A DNA stretch of 64,000 bases from Pseudomonadales bacterium (GTDB lineage: Bacteria > Pseudomonadota > Gammaproteobacteria > Pseudomonadales > Azotimanducaceae): assembly GCA_024234635.1 (NCBI GenBank), contig JACKNX010000004.1, forward strand, positions 1 to 64,000. The letters are read 5' to 3'. Under the pieces are notes generated by a model. That model saw nothing but the letters and a program-made list of their open reading frames with translations, did no database searches and was not told the origin of the DNA. Below, piece after piece: positions 1 to 11,699 of the stretch (positions are counted from its first letter, which is position 1; every line of letters begins with the position of its first letter). Both the position numbers and the translations under genes were made by a program.

Positions 1-151
1 ATGGCGTATGTGTGGTTTGGCGTGTGTGCAAAGCCCGCCACGCTAACGGGTTTGGCCGGCGGGGAAAAGGGCTCACACCAGTATCGGAAAGTTTTCGAAC
101 GGGTGCCGGGATGCGGCAGAATGCGCGCCATCTACGTTACCGGCGTTTGCC

Positions 152-835
152 ATGCCTGAAGAGCGTCCCTCGCATGTTGGCCGCAATCTGCTGCTGGGTC
201 TGTTTACCGTGCTGCCCTTGTGGGTAACCTGGCTGGTATTCGATTTTCTCGCCGAGGTGCTGGCTGGCATCGGTACGCCACTGCTCGAGTTGCTGACGCC
301 GTTGCTCAGCGAGCATGCGCCGGTTCTGGTCGACTGGTTGCACGACGACACCGTGCGTTATCTCGTTGCGGTGCTGGTGACACTGGTGGCGTTCTACGGT
401 ATCGGGCTGCTGACTTCGTTTGTGCTCGGCCGCCGTCTGGTGGACATGCTGGAAAGTATCGTTTCCCGTCTGCCGCTGGTGCAGACGATCTATGGTGGCA
501 CGAAACGGTTTCTGCACAGCATCCGCCAGCAGCCCGCTACCGGCCAGCGAGTGGTACTGATCAACTTTCCCTCGGCGGAACTGAAGGCGGTGGGCTTCCT
601 GACCACCACACTGCGCGATACCACGACCAATGCTGAACTGGCCGCGGTGTACGTGCCGACATCGCCGAACCCGACGTCCGGCTATATCGAGATCGTGCCG
701 ATGAGCGCGGTGACGTTTACCGAGTGGACGATGGAAGAGGCGATGACCTTCGTGGTGACGGGTGGTGCCACCGCGCCACCGACAATCCGCTACGCCAGCG
801 CTGCGCCGGTGGTCTCACAGACGCAGAATCCGTAG
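152..835 (+). CDS. DUF502 family inner-membrane protein
   Basis: The 227-residue product has two strongly hydrophobic segments, about residues 12-38 and 70-93, followed by the conserved stretch SRLPLVQTIYGGTKRF (105-120) and a later VPTSPNPTSGYIEIVP-type motif, the pattern of DUF502 membrane proteins. The biochemical role of this family is not established to my knowledge. The start is the first ATG before the positively charged N-terminus (MPEERPSHVGRN). The gene is convergent with the GNAT gene and their 3' ends overlap by about 20 bp. No partner gene is visible upstream because the window begins here. Family assignment is good; function is unknown. Confidence 0.85.
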   Translation: MPEERPSHVGRNLLLGLFTVLPLWVTWLVFDFLAEVLAGIGTPLLELLTPLLSEHAPVLVDWLHDDTVRYLVAVLVTLVAFYGIGLLTSFVLGRRLVDMLESIVSRLPLVQTIYGGTKRFLHSIRQQPATGQRVVLINFPSAELKAVGFLTTTLRDTTTNAELAAVYVPTSPNPTSGYIEIVPMSAVTFTEWTMEEAMTFVVTGGATAPPTIRYASAAPVVSQTQNP

Positions 836-1792
836 TTCCGGATCCTCCCGACTGCCGGACCAGAGGCGCTCGAAGGTTTGAAACAGCCGTCGTGCGGTGA
901 CAGGATCGTCCACGTGCAGGGCGCCAGCCGGTTCACTTTCGTCGGGCAACAGCCAGCATCCGGATTCGTCCCAGGCGGCAAACGCGCCGCGCGGCACTTC
1001 GGCATCAGGGGCCAACAGGCGAACGGTGATCTTGCTGGAGAGCCGCCGTGCCAGTTCGACCACCCGATGGCCACGACTTACCAGCAGATCGCTGGACTGG
1101 ATGAGGATGCGCACACGGGTCGCGGCGGCGCGTCGCGCCAGATCCGAAACTGCTTCCACCAGTGCGCCCTGGTCGAACCAGGGGCCCTCCAGCAGGCTGC
1201 TGACCAGCACGAGTTCACGGCGGGCCGTACCGATGCCCGTCAACAGTGCCCTGCAGGCATCCTGTTCATTATCGAACAGCGTGATATGGCGTTCCTGTCG
1301 CGATACCTGTGTCGCGACTGCCTCCGGATAGGTCGGCCGCGGCGTGATGTGCAGTCCGGGGGCGGCAATGGCAAGCAGACGCGTCATGTTGCGGTGCGGG
1401 ATGCCGGCTTCCTGGAACTCATCGCCGCTCTCGACAAATCCGCCCTTACGATAGAAACCGACGGCGTGCGTCTGGGCATGCAGGAAAACGTCATTCATGC
1501 CGAGCGCCTGCGCCTTCGCCACCGCGGCCTCGAGTAGCTGACTGCCTATGCCCTGGCCGCGCTGGTTCTGCTGCACGGCCATGCGGCCGATCTGACCGGT
1601 CGGCAGCAGGCGGGCGCAGCCGACATCCCTGCCGGCGGAGTCAATGGCCATGAAGTGGATGGCGTCGTCATCCAGTCCGTCCCATTCGAGAGCCTGGGGT
1701 ACCTGTTGTTCCTGCACAAAAACGATCTGCCGGATCCGTCGCAGGCGCTCCTGATACCGCGACCAGTCAACCTCGATGACGTGAACTTCCAT
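815..1792 (-). CDS. GNAT N-acetyltransferase fused to a PLD-like C-terminal domain
   Basis: 325 residues. Residues 1-140 form a GNAT acetyltransferase domain: acetyl-CoA motif A is RGQGIG at 78-83, preceded by IGRMAVQQNQ and followed by FYRKGGF at 113-119. Residues from about 165 to the end form a second domain (ITLFDNEQDACRALL, then VRILIQSSDLLVSRGHR) that resembles DUF7931/phospholipase-D-like folds but shows no HKD motif, so it is probably not a phosphodiesterase. The ATG overlaps the purB stop by one base (TGATG), so the gene is translationally coupled as the last member of mnmA-hflD-purB. The acetyl acceptor is unknown. Confidence 0.82.
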   Translation of the reverse strand: MEVHVIEVDWSRYQERLRRIRQIVFVQEQQVPQALEWDGLDDDAIHFMAIDSAGRDVGCARLLPTGQIGRMAVQQNQRGQGIGSQLLEAAVAKAQALGMNDVFLHAQTHAVGFYRKGGFVESGDEFQEAGIPHRNMTRLLAIAAPGLHITPRPTYPEAVATQVSRQERHITLFDNEQDACRALLTGIGTARRELVLVSSLLEGPWFDQGALVEAVSDLARRAAATRVRILIQSSDLLVSRGHRVVELARRLSSKITVRLLAPDAEVPRGAFAAWDESGCWLLPDESEPAGALHVDDPVTARRLFQTFERLWSGSREDPELRILRL

Positions 1793-3171
1793 CAGGGGCG
1801 GCGGGCCGCCAGGTGCGCGGCGCGTCCGATGTACCTGTGGGGCGTAAGGCCGTCCAGCGCCGCGCGGGCATCAGCGGGCAGGTCGAGCGCTTCCAGCAGG
1901 CGCGTGTAGGAATCGGCATCCAGTGCCCGTCCCCGTGTGGCGGCCTTCAGTTTTTCATAGGGCTCTTCCATGCCGAAGCGTCGCATCACGGTCTGCACTG
2001 CTTCCCCCAGCACTTCCCAGGCATCGTCCAGATCGGCTTGCAGCCGGTCGGCGTTGATGCGGAGTTTGCCGATGCCCTTGAGTGCCGCCTGATAGGCAAT
2101 GCTGGCGTGGGCGATCACCGTGCCCAGCGAGCGCAGCACCGTGGAATCGGAGAGGTCCCGCTGCCAGCGGGAAACGGCCAGTTTGTCGGCGAGGTGCGAC
2201 GCCAGGGCATTGGCGATGCCCAGGTTGCCCTCGGAGTTTTCGAAGTCGATGGGATTGACCTTGTGCGGCATGGTCGATGAGCCGGTCTCGCCTTCCACCT
2301 TGGCCTGCGTGAAGTACTCGATGGCGATGTAGCTCCAGATGTCGCGGTTGAAGCCCAGCAACACCTGATTGAAGCGCGACAGAGCGTGACAGTACTCGGC
2401 AATGTAATCGTGCGGTTCGATCTGTGTGGTGAGCGGGTTGTAGGTGAGTCCGAGCGACTGTACGAACGCTGCCGCCACGGCCTCCCAGTTGACGTCAGGG
2501 TAGGCAACGCAGTGCGCGTTGAAGTTGCCGACCGCACCGTTGATCTTGCCCAGGATTTCAACGTCGGCCAATGCCTGGCGCTGGCGCGTGAGGCGATGCG
2601 CGAAGTTACGCATCTCCTTGCCGAGCGTAGTGGGCGATGCGGGTTGTCCGTGCGTGCGTGAAAGCATCGGCACGGCGGCATTGTCGACGGCCAGCGCCTC
2701 GATGGCTTCGATCACCGACTGCATGCGCGGCAGCAGTACGGCTTCCCGCGCGGCCGCCAGCATCAATCCGTATGCCAGATTGTTGATGTCCTCCGACGTG
2801 CAGGCGAAATGCACGAACTCCCGGTAAGGAGCCAGCGTGGCGATACGGTCCAGTCGCCCTTTGACAAAATACTCCACGGCCTTGACGTCGTGGTTGGTGG
2901 TGCGTTCGATGGCTGCGATGGCGTCGGCGTCCGTGGTATCGAACTGCTGGTACACCGCGCGCAGCGAGGCAGCATCCGCCTGGCTGACGGCCGGCAGTTC
3001 GGCAACGGCGGGATTTGCCGCAAGATGCAGAAACCACTCCACTTCCACCTGCACGCGGAAGCGATGCAATGCCTGTTCGCTGGTAAGCCATGCAAGGTCA
3101 CTGACCCGGGTGCGGTAGCGCCCGTCGATGGCGGAGATGGCGGCCAGTTGGGGTGTTGCCGGAATAGTCAT
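1792..3171 (-). CDS. purB: adenylosuccinate lyase
   Basis: 459 residues, the usual size for gammaproteobacterial PurB. The enzyme cleaves SAICAR to AICAR and adenylosuccinate to AMP in purine synthesis. It carries the fumarase/aspartase-superfamily signature GSSTMPHKVNP (297-307), the TSED block (125-128) and SRTHGQPASP (171-180) containing the catalytic-type histidine. The N-terminus (ISAIDGRYR) is typical of the family. It follows hflD on the minus strand, an order conserved in Pseudomonas and Escherichia. Confidence 0.98.
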   Translation of the reverse strand: MTIPATPQLAAISAIDGRYRTRVSDLAWLTSEQALHRFRVQVEVEWFLHLAANPAVAELPAVSQADAASLRAVYQQFDTTDADAIAAIERTTNHDVKAVEYFVKGRLDRIATLAPYREFVHFACTSEDINNLAYGLMLAAAREAVLLPRMQSVIEAIEALAVDNAAVPMLSRTHGQPASPTTLGKEMRNFAHRLTRQRQALADVEILGKINGAVGNFNAHCVAYPDVNWEAVAAAFVQSLGLTYNPLTTQIEPHDYIAEYCHALSRFNQVLLGFNRDIWSYIAIEYFTQAKVEGETGSSTMPHKVNPIDFENSEGNLGIANALASHLADKLAVSRWQRDLSDSTVLRSLGTVIAHASIAYQAALKGIGKLRINADRLQADLDDAWEVLGEAVQTVMRRFGMEEPYEKLKAATRGRALDADSYTRLLEALDLPADARAALDGLTPHRYIGRAAHLAARRP

Positions 3172-3201
3172 CGGTAGCTGTGTCCAGGAGTTTGGGGAAA
3201 G

Positions 3202-3792
3202 TCAGGTCGTCACCATCGCGGCGAGCGTGTCGTGCAGCGCGCGGCGCTGCAGCAGCAGATGCCACTGGCGGCCGCCGAGCTGCTGCCAGGCCCAGGCGAA
3301 GCGGATACCCGCGAGCAGCAGGGCGCGGATGTGATTGGCTGTTTCGGGATGCTGCAGGCGATCACCGATTCCGGTGACCTGGATGCGTTCGCCGAGCCGG
3401 CTGATCGTCTCCTTGTAGATGTCCGCGGCGGCCTCCCAGGTGGCGCCGGTGTCCGCTGCCTGATCCAGCAACTTTCGCAGCCGTTCCACCATGGCGCGGT
3501 TGCGGCGCAGGAGCTCAGCCAGTTTCAGCAGTTGCGCGATGTACCGGGCCTGCTGCGGTGCCTGCAGACGCCCGGACAGCAGATCACAGGTGCTGGCAAT
3601 GCCCTGGCGGTAGTCGCTGAGCGGCTCGAATACTTCCGCTACGCTGTTCTGCCGATGCGTGAAGATGGCGCGCAGCAGGTGTTCCGGTGGCTCCATGATG
3701 CGGGCGTTGGCGAGATCGTCCACGCATTCCGCGGCGTGACTGAGGCCACTGAAGGCAAGGGCTCGAAGCTGCATCTGCGTCAGTTCACTCAT
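3202..3792 (-). CDS. hflD: high frequency lysogenization protein HflD homologue
   Basis: 196 residues and largely helical. The sequence (ALAFSGLSHAAECVDDLA near the N-terminus, QQLGGRQWHLLLQRR near the C-terminus) fits HflD, a peripheral membrane protein that in E. coli destabilises phage lambda CII; its host role is unclear. The start MSELTQMQLRALAF at 3792 fits family N-termini. A longer in-frame extension upstream lies entirely inside mnmA and is not credible. It sits between mnmA and purB, the conserved position. Confidence 0.92.
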   Translation of the reverse strand: MSELTQMQLRALAFSGLSHAAECVDDLANARIMEPPEHLLRAIFTHRQNSVAEVFEPLSDYRQGIASTCDLLSGRLQAPQQARYIAQLLKLAELLRRNRAMVERLRKLLDQAADTGATWEAAADIYKETISRLGERIQVTGIGDRLQHPETANHIRALLLAGIRFAWAWQQLGGRQWHLLLQRRALHDTLAAMVTT

Positions 3793-3808
3793 TGTGTCCC
3801 TTCCCCGT

Positions 3809-4918
3809 TCATCGCCCGCCGCATGTGATGGTAGCGCCCCCGAGCACCTGTTCCCCCAGGCTGAAACAGACGTACTGACCCGGGGTGATGGCCCGTTGTG
3901 GCGTGTCGAACCGAACCAGCAACTGACCGTCCGCCCGGGCCTGCACCGTAGCTGCCTGATCGCTCTGGCGGTACCGGATGCGTACGTGGCAGCGCAGCGG
4001 TAAAGCCGGCGCCGGGCTGATCCAGTTGGGCTCGGCGGCCGCGAGCCAGGTTCCCAGCAGGGTGTCCACGTTCTGCGAGACCACCAGCACATCACCTTCC
4101 ACCACCTTGTCCACGACATACCAGGGCGCTTCGGGGCAATCGCGCGTGCCGCCGATACCCAGGCCCTGGCGCTGACCGATGGTGTAGTAGGCGAGGCCGT
4201 GGTGCTGCCCCCGCGTGCGGCCCTCCGTGTCGAGGATCGGGCCCGGACGGGGTGGCACGTACTGCGCCAGAAAATCCCGGAAACGGCGTTCGCCGATGAA
4301 GCAGATTCCCGTGGAGTCTTTTTTTGCGCGATTCCGCAGGCCGAGCCGGTCGGCGATGGCCCTTACCTCGCGCTTCCATAATCCGCCCACAGGGAACAGG
4401 ACATTACGCAACTGGTCCGCCGTTACAGCCTGCAGGAAATAACTCTGGTCCTTGCCGGTATCGACGCCCTTGAGCAGGCGGGGCATGCCGTCTTCGGCAA
4501 CGGCCAGGCGCGCGTAGTGACCGGTGGCGATGGCGTCGGCGCCCAGTGTCAGGGCGTAGTCGCGAAACTGGCGGAACTTGATTTCCCGGTTGCACAGCAC
4601 GTCCGGATTGGGCGTGAGATTGTTGCGATAGGCCGCCAGGAACGCGGCGAACACGTCGTCCCAGTATTCCGCCGCGAAACTGGCGGTGAGGAGTTCAATG
4701 CCCAGTTGGTCGCAGACCGCCCGGGCATCGGCAAGGTCGGCCTTGGCGGTGCAGTATTCGGTACCGTCGTCTTCGTCCCAGTTCTTCATGAACAGGCCCT
4801 GCACCGCGTACCCCTGCTCGAGAAGCAGCGCCGCGGACACGGCCGAGTCCACGCCACCGGACATGCCGACGATGACCCGGGCACCGGGCGCGGGCTGGGA
4901 TTGGTGAAGGCGATTCAT
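3809..4918 (-). CDS. mnmA: tRNA-specific 2-thiouridylase MnmA
   Basis: About 369 residues from the ATG at 4918. MnmA thiolates wobble U34 of tRNA-Lys, -Glu and -Gln, taking sulfur from the Tus relay. It has the PP-loop GMSGGVDSAV (18-27), the nucleophilic cysteine in NPDVLCNREIKF (C109) and the persulfide cysteine in STGICFIGERR (C206), both spaced as in E. coli MnmA. A GTG nine codons upstream is possible, but the ATG fits the family better and leaves room for a promoter shared with divergent moaC. The sulfur-relay genes tusBCD and tusE lie about 16 kb away in this window. Confidence 0.97.
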   Translation of the reverse strand: MNRLHQSQPAPGARVIVGMSGGVDSAVSAALLLEQGYAVQGLFMKNWDEDDGTEYCTAKADLADARAVCDQLGIELLTASFAAEYWDDVFAAFLAAYRNNLTPNPDVLCNREIKFRQFRDYALTLGADAIATGHYARLAVAEDGMPRLLKGVDTGKDQSYFLQAVTADQLRNVLFPVGGLWKREVRAIADRLGLRNRAKKDSTGICFIGERRFRDFLAQYVPPRPGPILDTEGRTRGQHHGLAYYTIGQRQGLGIGGTRDCPEAPWYVVDKVVEGDVLVVSQNVDTLLGTWLAAAEPNWISPAPALPLRCHVRIRYRQSDQAATVQARADGQLLVRFDTPQRAITPGQYVCFSLGEQVLGGATITCGGR

Positions 4919-4962
4919 GACGGCCGGTAGTTTACCACTGCCCACCGGCTACAATGTCCGCC

Positions 4963-5439
4963 ATGAGCAGACTCACACACATCGACGAGCACGGTCGGGC
5001 AAGCATGGTGGACGTTTCCGACAAGGCGGAAACGGCGCGTATCGCGGTTGCGCGCGCGGAGCTGCGCATGGCGCCGGAAACGCTGGCCGCCATCGTGGAG
5101 AACCGCGTGCATAAGGGTGAAGTGCTGGCAACCGCGCGGATTGCCGGCATTCAGGCGGCCAAGCGTTGCGCGGAACTGATTCCGCTGTGCCATCCGCTGA
5201 TGCTCAGCAGGGTGGGCGTGGAGTTTGAAGTGCGGGCGCCAGACTGCCTGGTGATCGAGGCGGAATGCCGTCTTACGGGCCGCACCGGGGTGGAAATGGA
5301 GGCGCTGACAGCCGTCTCGGTGGCGGCGCTGACCGTGTACGACATGTGCAAGGCCATGGACCGGGGCATGGTGATTCGCGAGACGCGCCTGGTGCACAAG
5401 TCGGGCGGCAAGTCGGGAACCTGGGAGGCGCGGGAGTGA
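4963..5439 (+). CDS. moaC: cyclic pyranopterin monophosphate synthase
   Basis: 158 residues from the ATG at 4963; a second ATG three codons earlier at 4954 is an alternative. MoaC converts the MoaA product to cyclic pyranopterin monophosphate in molybdenum cofactor synthesis. Conserved blocks are LTHID at the start, ELIPLCHPLM (71-80), GVEMEALTAVS (109-119), YDMCKA (126-131) and KSGGKSG (146-152). It is divergent from mnmA by about 44 bp and heads moaC-moaD-moaE. moaA is not in this operon; it lies at 43.6 kb. Confidence 0.97.
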   Translation: MSRLTHIDEHGRASMVDVSDKAETARIAVARAELRMAPETLAAIVENRVHKGEVLATARIAGIQAAKRCAELIPLCHPLMLSRVGVEFEVRAPDCLVIEAECRLTGRTGVEMEALTAVSVAALTVYDMCKAMDRGMVIRETRLVHKSGGKSGTWEARE

Positions 5440-5690
5440 TTGGCCTGAAGGTGCTGTTTCTCGCGCGACTGCGGGAGCTGACCGGTCGCGCGTCCGTCAG
5501 TGTCACCGTCGCGGAGCCCGGCGTGGACAGCTTGCGGGCCAGCCTGGCGGCCCTGCTGCCTGCGGCGGCGATCGACGCGCTGTTCGCCGAAAACGTGCGC
5601 CTGGCGGTCAATCAGCAACTCTGGGATGGCCGGACCAGCTTCGCCGATGGTGACGAGATTGCGTTCCTGCCGCCGGTGACGGGAGGATGA
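5436..5690 (+). CDS. moaD: molybdopterin synthase small subunit MoaD
   Basis: 84 residues from a GTG start at 5436 that overlaps the moaC stop as GTGA. MoaD is the ubiquitin-like sulfur carrier of molybdopterin synthase. The sequence ends PPVTGG, the C-terminal double glycine that is thiocarboxylated, and shows the beta-grasp pattern KVLFLARLRELTG ... GDEIAFLPP. Longer in-frame versions starting inside moaC are ruled out by the four-base coupling and the family length of 80-85 residues. Confidence 0.94.
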   Translation: MIGLKVLFLARLRELTGRASVSVTVAEPGVDSLRASLAALLPAAAIDALFAENVRLAVNQQLWDGRTSFADGDEIAFLPPVTGG

Positions 5691-5720
5691 ACGCCATGGC
5701 ACGCGTGGGTGTGGCTGGCG

Positions 5721-6194
5721 ATGCGTGACGACATCAATCCGCGGGTGCGGATCGTCGTCGGTGAAACGGATTTCGATCCGGGCGCCGAGTTGACGGCGCT
5801 GCAGGCCCGCGCTGGCGGTGACGTCGGCGCCGTTGCCACCTTCATCGGTCTGGTACGTGGCGGCAGCCCCGGTGAACCGGTTGCGGCGCTGGAGCTCGAG
5901 CATTATCCGGGCATGACCGAGCGCAGCATCGAAACGATAACAGGGGAAGCAGCCCGCCGATGGCCGCTGTCGGATGTGGTCATCGTGCATCGCGTCGGAC
6001 GCCTGGCGCCCGGTGACCGCATCGTGTACGTGCAGGTGGCGTCCGGGCACCGGCCCGCGGCATTCGCGGCCTGCGAATTCCTGATGGACTACCTGAAAAC
6101 CGAGGCGGTGTTCTGGAAGCGTGAACGTCGGCCGTCCGGTGACGTCTGGATCGAATCCACGGCGGACGATGCCGCGCGCCGCTCGCGCTGGTAA
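5721..6194 (+). CDS. moaE: molybdopterin synthase catalytic subunit MoaE
   Basis: 157 residues from the ATG at 5721; a GTG at 5709 is the alternative start. MoaE transfers sulfur from MoaD thiocarboxylate to cPMP. Family features are GAVATFIGLVR (36-46), LELEHYPGM (57-65), the HR pair at 110-111, and the lysines in YLKTEAVFWKRE (K126 and K133). It follows moaD by about 30 bp, completing moaCDE. The next gene, icd, has its own promoter-like sequence. Confidence 0.96.
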   Translation: MRDDINPRVRIVVGETDFDPGAELTALQARAGGDVGAVATFIGLVRGGSPGEPVAALELEHYPGMTERSIETITGEAARRWPLSDVVIVHRVGRLAPGDRIVYVQVASGHRPAAFAACEFLMDYLKTEAVFWKRERRPSGDVWIESTADDAARRSRW

Positions 6195-6252
6195 ACGCGG
6201 CTGCAGATAGGGGGGCGTGACCGATCGCCGTGCACCGGTGGTCCCGGGTGGC

Positions 6253-6258
6253 TATAAT
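6253..6258 (+). promoter_or_regulatory. putative -10 element upstream of icd
   Basis: A perfect TATAAT lies about 155 bases before the icd start in the 218-bp moaE-icd gap. The hexamer 17 bp upstream (GTGCAC) is a poor -35. If used, the transcript would carry a leader of roughly 145 nt. Confidence 0.4.
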
Positions 6259-6412
6259 CGGCGCCGGTCCAGCACCGGCAAATCCCGCCTGGCGATACCC
6301 TGTTCCGCCTGATTCCGGTCGACATCCGCTTCGGCGGCGCGACTCCCGGGTGATGGCGGCAGGCCGCCGCCGGACAGTCCGGTCAATCAACGTCTTCAGG
6401 AACGGAGAACTC

Positions 6413-7669
<1,257 letters not shown>

Positions 7670-7681
7670 CGTCTGGTCACG

Positions 7682-7708
7682 GCGAAGGCCGGTGATGCCG
7701 GCCTTCGC
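7682..7708 (+). terminator. hairpin terminator after icd
   Basis: A perfect 11-bp stem (GCGAAGGCCGG / CCGGCCTTCGC, 7682-7692 and 7698-7708) with a five-base loop begins 13 bp after the icd stop. The T-tract after it is weak (GCTTGCTTG), so efficiency is uncertain. Confidence 0.6.
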
Positions 7709-7793
7709 GCTTGCTTGCCGGGATGCTGCGAGCTCCCGGAGGCTTTCCCGCCACAATCTCCCGTTGCATCCTCGCGCCGCGTTGGTACGCTCC

Positions 7794-7821
7794 AGAAAGC
7801 AGAAAGCAGAAAGCAGAAAGT
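7794..7821. repeat. 7-bp tandem repeat (AGAAAGC) in the icd-cspD gap
   Basis: Three exact copies of AGAAAGC and a fourth partial copy run without interruption between the convergent icd and cspD genes. The remainder of the 7670-7982 gap, apart from the icd terminator, shows no gene I can support. Confidence 0.85.
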
Positions 7822-7982
7822 AAAAGAAAGGACGCCCGGTGCAATGCGCCGGACAACCAGGACCGCCGCGGCGGTTGCGGAAGTGAAATGCGCTCAAGGC
7901 GGCCAATAGCGCCGACCGCGCATTGGCGCCTCAAGCTGTCGATGAAAAACTGACGCGTGCATCCCGCATGCGGGATGCGTGA

Positions 7983-8270
7983 TCAGCCTTGTTGACGCCG
8001 TACCTGGCCGGGTTCCTGCTCCACGCCGTCGTCACCAGCGTCAGGCAGATGCACCTGTACACTGCCCGGCGCCGGCCGGATGTTGATTGCGTGTTTGCCT
8101 TTCGGGCCGTCAATGACGTCGAATTCGACGTCTTGTCCAGCCTTCAGCGTTTTGTACCCGTCCATGACGATGGATGAGTAGTGCGCGAAGAGGTCATCTC
8201 TGAACTCGTCCGCAACTACAAAGCCATACCCCTTGGCGTTGTTGAACCACTTAACTTTGCCAATCGCCAC
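7983..8270 (-). CDS. cspD: cold-shock-domain protein, CspD-like
   Basis: 95 residues. Residues 1-66 are a cold-shock domain: GKVKWFNNAKGYGFV contains RNP1 (KGYGFV, 13-18) and DLFAHYSSI (27-35) is the RNP2 region. The rest is a polar tail (GDDGVEQEPGQVRRQQG). These proteins bind single-stranded nucleic acid. The symbol rests on position: cspD is divergent from clpS in E. coli and Pseudomonas, as here, and E. coli CspD is a replication inhibitor of stationary phase. Subfamily identity is inferred from context. Confidence 0.88.
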   Translation of the reverse strand: MAIGKVKWFNNAKGYGFVVADEFRDDLFAHYSSIVMDGYKTLKAGQDVEFDVIDGPKGKHAINIRPAPGSVQVHLPDAGDDGVEQEPGQVRRQQG

Positions 8271-8394
8271 AATGGCCCTCGAAACATGCCCCCCGAACAG
8301 GCGCGACTATTCATCCTTTCCCCGCGCAAAGTCAAGCGTGTCGCGTATTGGGGTGTTCTTTGCCGTGGTTGTTGCGGTTGCATTGGCGGGGTGC

Positions 8395-8423
8395 TTGGAC
8401 ATTGCCGTCAGGGTGCATAGACT
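8395..8423 (+). promoter_or_regulatory. putative sigma-70 promoter of clpS
   Basis: TTGGAC (8395-8400), a 17-bp spacer and TAGACT (8418-8423). The predicted transcription start is about 8430, only a few bases before the clpS ATG at 8434, so the message would be almost leaderless. No Shine-Dalgarno is visible before that ATG. Confidence 0.4.
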
Positions 8424-8433
8424 TGGCGTCACC

Positions 8434-8829
8434 ATGCACATGCATAACCAGACAACCGACTGCTTCTATCGACGCCCGCCGCCGATCCGCGCCAGTGGTG
8501 ACGATGACAATGAGGAAGGCGGCAGCAACACAGGCGGCGGCCTTGCCACCGCAACCGCCAGGCCCAAGCTGCAACGGCCGCCGATGTTCAAGGTCATTCT
8601 GCTGAATGACGACTACACGCCCATGGAGTTTGTGGTCCACATCTTGCAGAAGTTTTTCGCCTATGATCTCGAGAAGGCGACACGTCTGATGCTGACTGTG
8701 CACACTGAAGGCGCGGCGGTGGTGGGGATCTTTCCGCGGGATATTGCGGAAACCAAGTCCGAACAGGTCAATAGTTATGCCCAGGACAACCACCATCCGT
8801 TGAAGTCAACCATTGAAATGACGGACTGA
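8434..8829 (+). CDS. clpS: ATP-dependent Clp protease adaptor ClpS
   Basis: 131 residues, longer than E. coli ClpS (106) because of an N-terminal tail rich in Asp, Glu and Gly (residues 20-36). ClpS is the N-recognin that hands N-degron substrates to ClpAP. The core RPPMFKVILLNDDYTPMEFV carries the NDDYTPMEF pocket (58-66); H90 in VHTEG and the GIFPRDIAETK block (98-108) are typical. The start at 8434 is chosen because upstream in-frame sequence has no homology; a second ATG lies two codons downstream. clpA follows, as in nearly all gammaproteobacteria. Confidence 0.94.
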   Translation: MHMHNQTTDCFYRRPPPIRASGDDDNEEGGSNTGGGLATATARPKLQRPPMFKVILLNDDYTPMEFVVHILQKFFAYDLEKATRLMLTVHTEGAAVVGIFPRDIAETKSEQVNSYAQDNHHPLKSTIEMTD

Positions 8830-9055
8830 CGCCCGCAAATCACTTTTGGTGGCGAGCCCGGGAACACGTGCGACCTGGCTTGATCTAAGATTCAGAGGCA
8901 CGGGAAATTCGGAGCGCCAGGCAGACATTGTTGGCATGCTACGGGCCGGAACTGTGTCAGCATACCGGCACGAAAACCGGAAATCCGGGACGATCGGTGG
9001 TCATAATGCATTGGGGTTCGGCCCTTCGAACCCCGCGCTGTACGAGGATGTCGCG

Positions 9056-11335
<2,280 letters not shown>

Positions 11336-11432
11336 CGTCGCCTGCCGGACAGACGTTTATGGTAGTCAGGCGGGAACTGCTGAGGCGGAGCGCTCCATCA
11401 GCGTGTCCATCGGCGTGATGGGAGCGCCGTCA

Positions 11433-11648
11433 TCACTTGCGGAAGGTGATGCGTCCTTTGCTCAGGTCATACGGCGTGAGCTCTACCTTGACCTTGTCGC
11501 CGGTGAGGATACGGATGTAGTTCTTGCGCATCTTGCCGGAGATATGGGCGGTAATGACGTGACCGTTGTCGAGTTGGACCCGAAACATGGTGTTGGGCAG
11601 GGTGTCGACCACCGTACCGTCCATCTCGATCTGTTCTTCTTTGGCCAT
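11433..11648 (-). CDS. infA: translation initiation factor IF-1
   Basis: 71 residues with a complete S1/OB-fold IF-1: MAKEEQIEMDGTVVDTLPNT, ISGKMRKNYIRILTGDKV and DLSKGRITFR. IF-1 binds the 30S A site during initiation. The start is the conserved MAKEE; an extension of 14 codons upstream has no homology. It is convergent with clpA and follows bpt on the minus strand, the conserved clpA/infA arrangement. Confidence 0.98.
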   Translation of the reverse strand: MAKEEQIEMDGTVVDTLPNTMFRVQLDNGHVITAHISGKMRKNYIRILTGDKVKVELTPYDLSKGRITFRK

Positions 11649-11699
11649 GCGCTCCAGGGGGCTGAAAATCGACGGCGAATTCTGCCCCAACGCCTCACC

